From the NCBI GenBank assembly GCA_001972305.1, contig BDDD01002678.1, positions 1-64,000 on the forward strand: a stretch of DNA of 64,000 nt, in the 5' to 3' direction. Of this stretch, positions 1 to 10,956 are shown piece after piece (within the stretch, counting starts at the first letter, position 1; every line of letters begins with the position of its first letter). The position numbers and the translations under genes were made by a program. The notes below the pieces were generated by a model. It was not told the DNA's origin and made no database searches. It saw nothing but the letters and a program-made list of their open reading frames with translations. Origin of the DNA: Cephalotus follicularis. Lineage: Eukaryota > Streptophyta > Magnoliopsida > Oxalidales > Cephalotaceae.

Positions 1-610
1 TTTACAAGATTTTTGCAAAGAATGGAGGATTGAACATAGGCTTTCCTCCGTAGCCTACCCTTATAACAATGGCTAGGCAGAGGACATCAATAGAGAAATT
101 ATCTTAGGGTTGAAGAAACGCCTCGAAGCTAGCAAAGGAAGATGGACAGAGGAGCTACCCAGTGTATTATGGGATTATAGAACCACTTCTCGGACCACAA
201 TTGGAGAGTCCTCATTTAGCCTTTGTTTTGGATCAGAAGCTATGATACCAGTCGAGATTGGGGTGCATTCTCCTAGAGTTGAGCATTTCAATGAAGCTAA
301 TAATGAAGAAGGTTTAGGGAATCTCCTCGACTTAGTGGAAAAGCTCAGAGATAAAGCTGTCATCAGAGTAGTAGCCTTCCAGCAGAGGGTGAGCCGCTAC
401 TATAACAAAAGGGTGAACCTCGGAGCACTAAGGAAAGGAGACCTAGTCCTCCGCAATGCGACAATCGCTGATCGTACTAGTACTTGAGGGAAATTATCTC
501 ATAATTGGGAAGGACCCTACAAGGTGAAGAAGGTGCTCCGACCTAGAACATTCAAACTGGGGGGGCAGAGAGATTCCTAGGGCTTGGAATTCCAAGCACT
601 TGAGCAAGTA
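1..610 (+). pseudogene. gypsy integrase, C-terminal part (family B, fossil)
   Basis: Remnant of the pol polyprotein. Readable stretches match the end of the integrase core and the C-terminal region of the better preserved family-A copy at 8340-9447, for example the ELPSVLW, YRTT and RVSRYYNKRV segments. The protein would have joined element DNA into the host genome. It is broken. After it come an AATAAA-like site (about 653) and the pol-antisense spacer. Confidence 0.85.
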
Positions 611-818
611 TTACCAATGAAGTTGTAAAAATGTATAATTATTCTAGACATATCAATAAAGATCATTTTTTCACTCAAGAGGTAGTTCCAAGTTTGTAAG
701 GGACAGGAGGTCCAATGTTCACTTTCTTAAACCTTTTAACAGCCTCCAATAGCTCCCACAACAAATGCTTTAATTCAAGATTGTCAGACCACACTCCCAC
801 GGGAATAGTCAGAGAAGA

Positions 819-1130
819 CTCCCAAGGGAGACGTCAGAGCAGGTCGTGATACAGGACCAGAGCTCTCCCAAATCTCAAGAAGACTAAAGACTCATAAGGG
901 AGCATGTAGGAGAAGACTCCTAAGGGAGCAATGTTAAAAGACTCCTAAGGGAGTAATGCTAAAAGACTCCTAAGGGAGCATGTCAGAGAAGACTCCAAAG
1001 GGAGCAATGTTAAAAGACTCCTGAGGGAGCATGTCAGAGAAGAATCCTAAGGGAGCAATGTTAAAAGAATCCTAAGGGAACAATCCTAAAAGACTTCTAA
1101 GGAAGCAATAGGTAAAGACTCCCAAGGGAG
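819..1130. repeat. array of about 11 short units, each a mini inverted repeat CTCC-NNNN-GGAG
   Basis: Units of about 24-26 bp, consensus near AGACTCCTAAGGGAGCAATG. Each contains a small palindrome (CTCCTAAGGGAG or CTCCCAAGGGAG). One unit at 1094-1105 reads CTTCTAAGGAAG: both arms changed and pairing kept. The array lies in the noncoding spacer between pol and the antisense gene. Family-A elements carry equivalent arrays in the same place (9753-9894 and 26666-26784). Confidence 0.85.
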
Positions 1131-1579
1131 CAAATGCTGATCGGCAAAGCCATAAGAACTTACCAGACTAAACCAATATCGTATCTTGAAAGGCGAGCAC
1201 ATATGAACTCGCAAAAATCAAGTTTGTATGACTAAGCGCTTTAATACAAGTGTCCCCATGAGGACTACAAGTTCAGACGACCTGGTCTGAAAAATATCAG
1301 ACCAGTACGAGATCCTGGTCTGCAAATCCATAAGATCTTGTCAGACCAGAACAAAAATCTTGGTCTTCGAAAACTTAAGAATTCGCAAAAGATCAAGTAT
1401 CGTTGGTTAAGAGCTTTGATACAAATTCCCTACATGGGCTAAAAATCTTAAGCAACTTGGTCTGATAAATATTAGACCACTACAAAAAATGTGTATACAT
1501 GCACAAAAATTCCTAAGGGATTGAAAGAGCTCAAATGAAGCAAAAAAGTTTTATTTTATTGCATAAGACAAGAATTACA

Positions 1580-4021
1580 AGTTACAAAAACAAAGAAAAA
1601 TTTACACATATTCATCCCCTAAGGGGGCACTATTTACAGGAGAAGAAGATGGCTCTTGGAAGTTCTCAGATTGAGGAGTCAAGATAGTCTCTGCTGTAGG
1701 TCCAGAGTATGGGACAATTGCACTGAGTGCTCTGCCCTCTCTTCATTCTCTTAGGCAAGGCGAGCTTTTTCCTCCTCGGTCTCAACTCCCTCAGGAAATA
1801 ACTTAAAGGCTTTCGTCGCTTGACAACAAACAATATGGTCTAAGGAAGCCTCTGGATGAAGAGCAGCCACCCAATTGCGACAAGTTTAGAAGCCCCGACG
1901 ATAGAGTGTCGCGGACTCCATTAAGACTTCCTCCTCAAAATCTGGGGAAGCCTTATAGTCCATCACGACGCTCTCCATTAATGTATGGAATTCAGTCGAA
2001 TCTTTGAACTCTATAAGGGCTTTATCCACGGCCATTTGGATCTAAGCAGCCTCCATCTCTTGGAACTTGGAGAACCTTTCATTTGTAGCCTACAGCAAAG
2101 CACGAAGTTTGGTATTGCTATCAACAGCTACTTTTCTTTCCCTTTTATCCTTTGCCAAAGCTTTCAGAGCTTGCCTCTTCTCCTCCAGCACAGACTCCTG
2201 GGCCCCGAGAACATCTTCCAGCTGGGTGTGGGCCGAATTAGCCGATTGCTTAAGCTCTGCGACCTCTTCACGAAGCTGGTTGATGATTTCGTGGTCGGCC
2301 CTAGAGTTTTCCATCATTAGATGGATATCATTCAAAGCTTTCCAGAGAAAGATCATGGTCAGAGGAAGAACAAAGAATGTATATAAAAAAAGACAAAGAA
2401 AAAAAGACAAAGAAGTCACGTACCCTAAAGTTGCTCTGAAGGCAGTGATTCCATAGTTGGTTGATGGTCCAACCCTTTCTTACATTAAGCTCGGCAGGAA
2501 GGAGGCATAACCTGCTGAGCTCAAAACGAGCCCCTGGAATGTTCAGGTCAACGCCCAAGTTGCCGAGCAGATCAAGCTCTTCTTCCACCCGGTTGGTATA
2601 CCCGGGCACACCAAGTCGGACGGGGTCCTAAGAACCCACCAAGGGGGGAACATCACTTTGCTCCTGAGAAGAGCCTTCTCCGTCTCTTTTCCTCTTTTGT
2701 TTTTTTCGGTGGACAGGGCATGTCATCCCTAACTTGCTTGCCACGAGGGGACCTTATCATGGCAGCCTCAACAACAACAGCCTCTTCCTATGCTATCCTC
2801 CCTGTCACCTTAGCCCTTTCCCTCAAGGCTCTCTGCCTTACCTCCTCGGCAGCACCCTCTTCCTATGCTATCCTCCCTGCCATCTTAGCCCTTTCCCTCA
2901 AGGCTCTCTACCTTGCCTCCTTAGCAACACCCTTTTCTTTCCCTCTGGAAGCCCTTAATACATGAGTCAAAGGTCTCCGAGAAAATATTGTTGTAGAGAA
3001 CCATGAAGATAAAGTTAGAAACATGAATAACAAAAAATGGTGAGTGAACAAAAGGAAGGAATAAGAAGCAGAGGAGGAGAGGAATGCTTAATACAGCTTT
3101 CCCCCTTATTAACAAGTGCATCTCCAGGTTCTTCTGCGCTATTTTGAACTCATTCTCTCTCTATCCCCTCTGGGATCTCCTCCTCATCATCCAAGGCATC
3201 TCTATGTCCCGCGGACATACTCAGCCCAACGCCACGAAGAGGATCCTCGAATATGATGGAATTCACCTCCTCTGGCTTCAGCACCAAGAGCTTTGCAAGG
3301 TCTGCCTTCTCTGCCTCAGTTAAAATTGTTCTCTAATTGAGGCGGTTGGTATCCAGTGAGTCACACCAGTTGTAAAGAGTAAAGCCGGGAAGATTCCTGA
3401 CAAGGAAGTACCTCTCCCTCCAGCCTTTGATAGACTTCGTAGAATCCACCAACAGTTTCTTGGTCAGACCTATGCACGACTTGAAAAAGTAACCGCGCTT
3501 GCCAGGAGATGAATTGAGGGTGTGAAACTCCTTTAATAGCACCGCCGTGGGCGTTACCCCCGTTTCCAAGCACCTCACCAAGAAACCCATGATGAAGGCC
3601 CAAGACTGCGCTTGAAGCAAAGAAGGATGAATTTGGAAGTTCCTTAAAATCGTAATAGCGAAGGACGGTATGGGGAGTCTCAGGCCATGCGACAGAGCAT
3701 CCTCAAAAACCACAAAGAGACCAGGTTTGCTTCTGTGGTCTCCTTGGGATCTCGGAGAAGGGAGACCTCCAAGCTTATAGGGAAGCAGTACTTTTTGGCT
3801 AGATTTATCACTTGTTCTCGGCGAAGCACTCTCCTGTCGAAGTGAGTCCTAAGAACTTGGGTCCCAACTTCAGTAACGGTGACATCAGGACCACCCACTG
3901 CAACAGCATCCATGGCTTCCTCTGCGCCAAGAGGACGCTCAGCAACCGTTACCTCCTCAGTCATACAGCGCACTTCTCTTGATTCAGTAACTTGTCTAGA
4001 GGTTTGCTTAACCCTAGCCAT
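1580..4021 (-). pseudogene. antisense gene of family-B gypsy element, Transposase_28-like (fossil)
   Basis: Gene on the strand opposite to gag-pol, starting at the ATG at 4021. The N-terminus reads MARVKQTSRQ, close to the histone H3 tail. It is followed by a region like the Pfam family 'putative gypsy type transposon' (Transposase_28), recognised from the HPSLL-QAQSWAFIMGFLVRC, LKEFHTLNSSPGKRGYFFKS and WRERYFLVRN segments. A Lys/Ala/Arg-rich middle follows, then a C-terminal block around 1750-1990 resembling RRGF-(x)-C(R/K)NWVAALHPE of the family-A genes. The copy is broken. Function of the protein family is unknown. A TATA-like TTTAAAT on the same strand near 4252-4258 sits where family A has TATAAAA. 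Confidence 0.75.
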
Positions 4022-4563
4022 TTGGAACCTCAAGAGAGAGAGAGAGAATATGGGAAGCAAAGAAAAACCCAAAGTGACGCCCTAATTAGTTTGCAAAGCA
4101 AACAGAAGAGAACGACTCGCCTGAGATTTTTGCAAAAGAAAATTCGAAAGGATCTTGATTGGAAGGTTGGGAGATCAAAAATCTTGGAAAATCAAAAGCT
4201 TTGAAATCTGAAAAATTGTAAAGAAACTTCTCTAAGAAGAAAAGAGTAATTTAAAGGGCTCTAGATTGATTTCAGACCATTAGATCTTTGCGGAATCAAA
4301 TGGCCTAGATCAGCCCATCAAATTAGATATGAAAGATGAAGAGACTATGCGCGACAAATGAAAAGATATAAATGGGAGTTACGCTTTCTTTGCCACGCCA
4401 TAGTTGATGCCAGAGGTGGGCCAGATAATAAGGCTCAAAAGCCAAAATAGTCCTGACTGCGTATTAAAGGCCTAATTGCGCTCCAAAAGTCAGTCCAAAG
4501 TAAGACCACATCACTAATACTCCTCCTCTGCTAAGGGCAGAAAAGGAAGACCAAGGGGGCATA

Positions 4564-5035
4564 CAATATGGGAAAAAATCAACTGTTATTGAGGCACTGA
4601 CACGTGTCCAACTGCTCCACAATCAAATCAATTAATATCACAGTGATAATGGAGGAATAACGCCTTCATTCAAATACAAGAAAACGCCCCCAAGTCCGGT
4701 CGTTTTATAGGGACCATTAATCCTCCACCGAGATGCTAGCAAGAGCAGTTACAGAGTTAAGTCTATAAATATCCCAAAGAAACACTATATACAGGTCGGT
4801 CAATTCTAGACTAAAAACTACCTTATTGTTCATTCTCTGCACTTAACTGACTTAAACATCGGAGAGTCCCCGGGAGTGAAAACTCATAGTCTTTTGATAT
4901 ATTACTTTCTCTTTGTGCAGGGATCACTGAAGAACATCAACCCAATATCATCATCGGAGCATTCGACGCGTTTTCCTCTACAAATTAAACCTCTACAAGT
5001 AGAGGACTATTGTGTTGTTGATTTCAACATCAACA
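4564..5035 (+). repeat. 3' LTR of family-B gypsy element, copy B1
   Basis: About 472 bp. Matches the family-B 5' LTR (40080-40544) and is nearly identical to 49947-50418 and 56854-57325. It ends in ATCAACA. The expected TG start is degenerate (CA). A purine-rich tract (ACCAAGGGGGCATA) lies just upstream, as expected of a polypurine tract. It contains a TATA-like TATAAATA. Confidence 0.88.
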
Positions 5036-5698
5036 AATGTCAAGGATCGTTAACAATTTGAACGTACTAGCTTTTGAAGAAAACTTGGTAGTCGTCGTGA
5101 TTGATTGTGTCAAACAAAAAACATAAAGAGAAGACTAAATAATTGGCAATGGATTTATTTCGAGAAACAATGAGATTGTAAACTTATTTGAACAAGTTGA
5201 CAAACCTTTAAAGCTATTTGGACAAATAAACAATATTGATACTTCAAATGATTGTCGTCATATGAGGGTAAATGAATTTAGTTGAGTTAAAATATTTATT
5301 ACTATAGTTTTTGTATTAATCTACCAATTTGGTTTTAAATGGAATATATGCATTGACATAAAAAGGAAATGATGAATATACGTTAAAAGATCTTGATTTT
5401 ATGAATTCAGATAGGTATAAGTATCAAATTCCTTAATTTTGATTTTGGGCAAATGTAGGATTTAGACTTCCAAAACAGTGTCAATGTGGATTTAGACTTC
5501 CATTGATGGATTAAAAAAAACAAATGGTGTTGGTGTGGACTTAATGGTGATGATATGTCAATTATAGGTGCTACCGTGTCAAAAAAAAAACTACGAAAGC
5601 TTTGTGTTTTGGATGTATGAGTCCTCGACCCTGAATTGAGTTTATGACGAAATTTGATCTTATCTCTAAAAGTTTATGAAGCAATTTGATACTTATGC
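5036..5698. other. host flank between family-B LTR and solo LTR C
   Basis: AT-rich stretch with no convincing gene. It begins AATGT and ends TATGC, the 5-bp target sites of the element on each side. Equivalent copies are 50419-51081 and 57326-57987. Confidence 0.6.
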
Positions 5699-8119
5699 TG
5701 TCACGCCCCAAACCGTGGAATAGGTCCAACGGCCCGATACGTGGCAATCTGTACATTTATCATAATCATTAATCATTAAAATTTAAAACTTAAATAAATC
5801 ATAAACATAATCCTTTATTTAATGTGTGGATATACAGACCCAGTTCGATACAATAAAAATACACTGCTATAATCAGCAGGTAAATACATACATATTTATT
5901 AATCATAAAACACACCGTCGAGGAGGAACTTATGATGTCTTTATCCTTGGCGATGCTGTGATGGGCCTCCACTACCTATTCCTGTACCTGGCACATTCAA
6001 AGGAATGGGTCAGCAACCCTGGGAGTTGTGTAGGTTACTACATATACGGGCACATACTAAAAGAAACAACAATACAAGCAGAGGAGAAAATATAATACAT
6101 GCGTGCATACCATAAAACATCATATAAAAGTCATCCTTTGTCCTCGGACTACTCTACTCAACCATACATATCAATAACATAACATAGGAGTCTAGTCCGG
6201 TCATCCTATGGTCTTGCCAGTATGTAAGGTTCACCTTTAGGCTCACCAGTCCAGAGAATTCTCCTCCAGGTTCACCTGCCGAGCAGAATTCGCCCTTTGC
6301 TCACCTGCTCTGGCGATTCACCCTTTGGATCACCAGCTCTGGCGAAATTCACCTTTAGGTTCACCATTAGGCAGATTCGCCCGAAGATCACCTGCCTCGC
6401 GGTATTCACCCATTGGGTTCACCTGCTCGGCGGAACTCTCCCTAGTTGGGCTCACCTGCCTGGGACCATCTATATATATTTCCTAGGATCATTCTTATAT
6501 TTCCTTCATTATTCTCATTTCATCCTATTCATAATCATTTATCTCTATATAGTACCACGACTCTCCCCGGGTGTACTTCATCATACACACTAGCGCTCAT
6601 CCACGTAACACAGCATGCATGGGTACATGCAAGCAACCTTTAGCGCTCAACTTGCAAGAAATGCATGGCCTGGCGCATCCAGGGTAAGTATCTTTCTCAC
6701 CACACTTTCCAGGGACATATGCAACTAGGTGCTGTTTGGGCATGCGCATGCAAAGGACGCATGTGTGCATGCACGTGGTTGCCTCTTCTTCTCGAGCGCA
6801 TGTAGAGAAAACATGCTCAGTACTGTAGTTTGCCAAAACAGAGGATGGCACTTCACCTCTGGCGTGTAGCGTCCCTGGTGTATCATTTCAATATCTCTAA
6901 CGTATCACCATGGTACCTCTGGCGCACGACAGACCAGGGGATGTATGCATGGCGCATGCAAGGTAATACTTGGTGCTCTGTGCGTACTGAAAACATGCCT
7001 ATCGTATGCATAGTACATGACGTGCTCCTTGGAGTCTCGGCACTTGCCAGGGATGAGCCCAATTGACATGGCAACTGTGGTGCACTGGTTTGGAGCATCC
7101 ATGGGCGCATGGGAAAGGAGACCGGGGTGCTTGCATGGTAGGGAAGAGCCATGACGGCTCCTCTGGCATGGCACCTCCGGCATGGCACAACGGGTATGGT
7201 TCCCGGGCATCTCCATCTCGGCGTATGTCTTCCCAGGCACGACTCCTCTGGCTTTGTCACCTCAGGCACATATCTCCCCCGGCTTCGTCACCTCGGGCTC
7301 CTCTGGTAAGGCTGCCCAACACATCGCCACCTTTGGCATTCGACCATGGCATCACTGCTTGGTAGGGGAGCTCGGGCATGGCTGCTTGGGCAAGACGGTG
7401 GAGCTCGGGCATGGCAGGGGAGCTCAGCACCGTACCTCGGCACATTATCCAGGCGCATACCTGGCTCCCGACACCACTGGCGTTAACAATGGAGCTCGGC
7501 TCACGCCTGGTATGGATGCGCAGACAATATTCAACATGCCTAGATGCACGCATAGTGTACGCCGGCGACGAGGGGTGCTCGGTGCTTGCCGGGGAGGAGC
7601 TCGGGCGTCTCGCCATGCTTGGGCGCATGGCCAGGGAAGCTCAACTCCACACGGCACCTCTGCATATGGCGTCACTGTGCAAAACGCATAGTTTGTGCGT
7701 GAGGGACGAAGCGCCAGGGAATGAAACACATGCATCTTGTGCGTATAGGGACGCATAGAATGGGGAGAGGAATGACCACGTGCTATGCGTATGGCTCGGC
7801 TAATGGCGCATACCCGGGAACTCATATATGTGTAATTCTACTTTACTAAACAATTGCACACCATGCACACAAACAATAAAACACATACAACACCAAACAA
7901 ATAACAAACACGCATAGCAGGCACACACACAAGCTGGTAGGCACTCGGACATGAAGTAACCTAACTGGAGGGTGGTTGAAAACGGAGATCGCCTTATCTG
8001 GACTTCCTTCCTGGTTGAGGACTGCTACACACCATTAGCTTTCCCAAATTTCTCCTCCTTTGCACAATCCTTGTTCCCAGGGAAATGGTTTATATACCAC
8101 TGGAGTGCAGGGGACATGA
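5699..8119 (+). mobile_element. LTR of family C, partial, first copy (fossil)
   Basis: Starts TGTCACGCCCCAAACC after TATGC, a start typical of plant LTRs. Complete equivalents at 51082-53958 and 57988-60864 are 2877 bp, end CTTACA and are flanked by TATGC on both sides. This copy stops at about 8119, where family-A pol sequence begins. It holds a tandem array (6230-6470) and a GC-rich stretch (about 6600-7830) full of GCGCATG and GAGCTCGGGCATGG words. Many long open frames on both strands in the GC-rich part follow from base composition and I do not regard them as genes. Confidence 0.85.
6230..6470 (+). repeat. degenerate tandem array, unit about 30 bp (GGTTCACCTGCTCGGCGAAT)
   Basis: About eight or nine imperfect units built on GGTTCACCTG...GGCGAATTCGCCCTTT. 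The array recurs in LTR C at about 51613-51845 and 58519-58751, so it is a component of that LTR. Confidence 0.75.
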
Positions 8120-9447
8120 AGAAAAACCAAACAGTGTTAGTTGACTACCTGGAGCATCCAACCATCTCTCAGGCAGAGGTAATGGACATAGATGGTCCGC
8201 AGGAGCCAAATTGGATGACTCCCTTCATCAGTTGGCTAAGGGATGGGATCCTACCCGAGGACCCAGTGGAGGCAAGGAAGCTGGTTTACAGAGCCAACAG
8301 GTTCCAATTCCGAGATGGGATCCTCTACAAAAGGTCTTTCTCGTTTCCCTGGCTGAGATGTCTAAACCCTTCAGAGGCCGATTACGCTCTAAGGGAAGTT
8401 CATGAAGGAATTTGTGGCAACCACACTGGGGGCAGGACTTTGTCTCACAAGCTGTTAAGGCAAGGTTACTACTGGTCGACAATGCATCAAGAAGCAATAA
8501 ATTTGGTGAGGAAGTGTGACAAATGTCAGAGGAACGCCAACATAAGTAGAAGGCCTTCTCAACCTCTGACATCAATAACGGCCCCCTGGCCCTTCGCACA
8601 ATGGGGAATGGACTTCGTCGGACCACTACCAATGGCTATGGGCCAGAGGAAATTTCTCATTGTAGCAGTAGATTACTTCACTAAGTGGGTAGAGGCAAAA
8701 TCCTTGGCCACAATTACAGAGAAGAACACAGAAAGCTTTGTGTGGAAGTCAATCATCTGCAGATTTGGAGTTCCGAGGACCATCATCACAGATAATGGTA
8801 AGCAATTTGATTGCCAAGCTTTCAGGGACTTTTGCAGAGAGTGGAGGATACAACATAGGCTAGCCTCAGTAGCCTATCCCCAAAGTAATGGTCAAGCCGA
8901 GGTGATTAATAGGGAAATCATCTCGGGCTTGAAAAAGCGTTTAGAAGACAGCAAGGGGAGGTGGACAGAGGAGCTACCAAGTGTGTTATGGGCATATAGA
9001 ACCACTCCTCGGACCACCACCGGAGAATCCCCATACAGCCTATGTTTTGGGACAGAAGCCATGATACCAGTAGAGGTTGGAGTACAATCACCAAGAGTGG
9101 TGCACTTTACCGAGAACAACAATGAAGAAGGGCTGAGATGCCTCCTCGACCTTGTAGAAGAACTCAGAGATAAAGCTACAATTAGAGTTGCAGCTTATCA
9201 GCAGAGGGTGAGCCGTTACTACAATAAGAAAGTAAGCCCAAGACCACTAAGGCAAGGAGATCTAGTCCTATGCAACTCAGCAGTTGCAGATCCTACTGGT
9301 ACCAGAGGAAAGCTAACCCCTGCCTGGGAAGGCCCATACAAGATCAAAAGGGTCCTCCGCCCAGGAACATTCAAACTTGAAACTTCGGGGGGTAGGGAGA
9401 TTGCCAGAGCTTGGAATACCGAGCATCTGAGGAAGTACTATCAATAA
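8119..9447 (+). pseudogene. gypsy integrase region of A2 (fossil)
   Basis: The best preserved integrase in the window. In order: an HHCC zinc-finger region (H-x-G-I-C-G-N-H...C-D-K-C-Q, about 8400-8530), a DDE core (WGMDFVGPLP; ITDNGKQFD; YPQSNGQAEV, about 8590-8910), and a C-terminal region with RVSRYYNKKV and PAWEGPYKIKRV (about 9200-9400). Upstream, its reading frame continues for about 49 codons into LTR C, so the first residues of the open frame are a by-product of the fusion. RT and RNase H are not present, so it belongs to a defective element. Confidence 0.9.
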
Positions 9448-9752
9448 ATTATAAGATATTTTCAATGAAAGTTTGAAATTTTTCTAAGATCTATGTTCAA
9501 CATTATAGTTCCAAGTTTGCAAGGGACCGGAGGTCCAATGTTCAAGTCCTCAAACCTCTGAACAGCCACCGATCAGTTCCCTCAGATCTACTTAAAGCAT
9601 CTCGGACCATGCCCTCAAGGGGGCACCAAGATCCGAGGATTCCTAAGCCTCACGAAGGCTGATCCTCAAAAGGAAAACCAACACAAGTCAAGGTCTCAAG
9701 CAGACCAGTCAAACGGGCGTTTAAGAGCATCCAAGGATGCACTTACAAAAGC

Positions 9753-9894
9753 CTCCTTCCGAGGAGCACATAAAAAGCCTCCTCCCGAGGAGCATACAAA
9801 AGCCTCCTTCCGAGGAGCACGCAAAAAGCCTCCTTCCGAGGAGCATACAAAAGCCTCCTCCCGATGAGCATATTAACAAAGTCTCCCAAGGGAG
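9753..9894. repeat. array of mini inverted repeats, CTCCTTCCGAGGAG type (A2)
   Basis: About six units of CCTCCTTCCGAGGAGC plus a final CTCCCAAGGGAG, in the pol-antisense spacer. Arms CTCCT and AGGAG pair within each unit. It is the family-A counterpart of 819-1130. Confidence 0.8.
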
Positions 9895-10956
9895 CAAGAA
9901 CTGGTTGGCAACACCATGGGAACTTGTCCAACCAGACCTAAAGTCGTGACTTGAAAGGCGAATCCATGGGAACTCGCAACGATCAAGCTCGTCGGACTGA
10001 GCACTTTAATACAAGTGTCTCTAAGTGGACTGAAAGCTCAGTCGGCCTGTCCTAGAACATCCTAGGTCAGACGATACTCTCCTCGGCAAACCCATGGGAA
10101 CTTGTCCGAGCAGACCAAGAACTCAAACTATGAGTATAAGGATATTATGAAGACTAAGATGCTGTCAAATTAAAGCACTCTCAAAGGTGAAGGGTCCTAC
10201 GTGGACTATCAAAATCGTGTGACCTCGCCCACCAAAGGTTAGTGATTTGTGCTAAGACAAAAGGTCTAAGGAACTATCAGTATACATACACACTCAAAGC
10301 TCAAACACGTGTGGAGCTGATTAAGTCCGAGAATACAAGGGCCTGCTCTTTTTTACTTAAGCCTTTTTGGAGTTATTTGCTTATTTATGCAAGAAATCCG
10401 AGGTCACAACAAGAATAAAATTCCCAAGGGAATCATCAATACTTATATATTTTGTTCAAGTATTCAAGTATTCCGAGAAGATGAAGCCCGAGGAGACAGA
10501 GTTCTTTTCATTTATATTTTTGAGTTACTTAAGTTCTGTTGAACTTAAGTGTTCATTTATGGGAAAAGTCCGAGATCACTGTGAAGACAAAAAAATTCCT
10601 AAGGGAATTGTTAACAAGCTCAAGCATACAGAGATCAACCACAACACTTAGCAGAAAAACTTAAAACACAAAGTCAGAGAATGAGAAAGGAAATTTTTCA
10701 TTGATGATCCGAGAAGGTTACAAACAATGAAGAAAAAACTATTACAGGAGAAAAACAAAAAACTAGGCTTGAGGAGCATCCTCTTGTTCTGAAGGAGGAT
10801 CTTCGGTAGGGGCAGGAGGAAAGAAGGCCGCAGTGGAAGGCAAAGGAGGATCTCCAATACCAGCAAAAATGTCTTCTGGAGTCAAAGAAGGAGCAAGAGC
10901 AGAGGAGTCCACCACAGGATCCGAGGAAGCAGTACCAGGATCCTTGGGAAGAATGA

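Larger units (their letters stand above)
1..5035 (+). mobile_element. 3' part of Ty3/gypsy (Tat-type) family-B retrotransposon, copy B1 (fossil)
   Basis: Fossil LTR retrotransposon entering from the left edge. Parts in order: end of integrase (about 1-610), noncoding spacer rich in small hairpins (about 620-1560), a gene on the opposite strand (about 1580-4021), and a 3' LTR (4564-5035). An extra antisense gene between pol and the 3' LTR is known from Tat-lineage gypsy elements such as Grande and Retand, which is why I place it there. The element is broken and its 5' part lies outside the window. The same 3' end recurs at 47369-50418 and in part at 55124-57325, so this is one arm of a segmental duplication rather than an independent insertion. 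Confidence 0.85.

Noticed and set aside
819-1130. Regular short repeats suggesting a CRISPR-like array
   Set aside because: Eukaryotic nuclear context, units of about 25 bp with no unique spacers, inside a retroelement spacer.
2067-2456. Plus-strand frames in the antisense-gene regions (also 11014-11448, 28054-28575, 28638-29045)
   Set aside because: Shadows of the minus-strand antisense genes; low-complexity Leu/Ser/Ala-rich translations opposite Lys/Glu-rich coding sequence.
4876-5061. 61-codon frame in the family-B 3' LTR (repeated at 50259 and 57166)
   Set aside because: Lies within the LTR R/U5-like part and is repeated only with the LTR; no protein similarity.
7063-7825. Several overlapping open frames of 100-170 codons on both strands
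   Set aside because: They lie in the GC-rich, word-repetitive core of LTR C, overlap each other on both strands and show no domain; stop-poor composition explains them. The same frames recur at 52446-53208 and 59352-60114 only because the LTR was duplicated.
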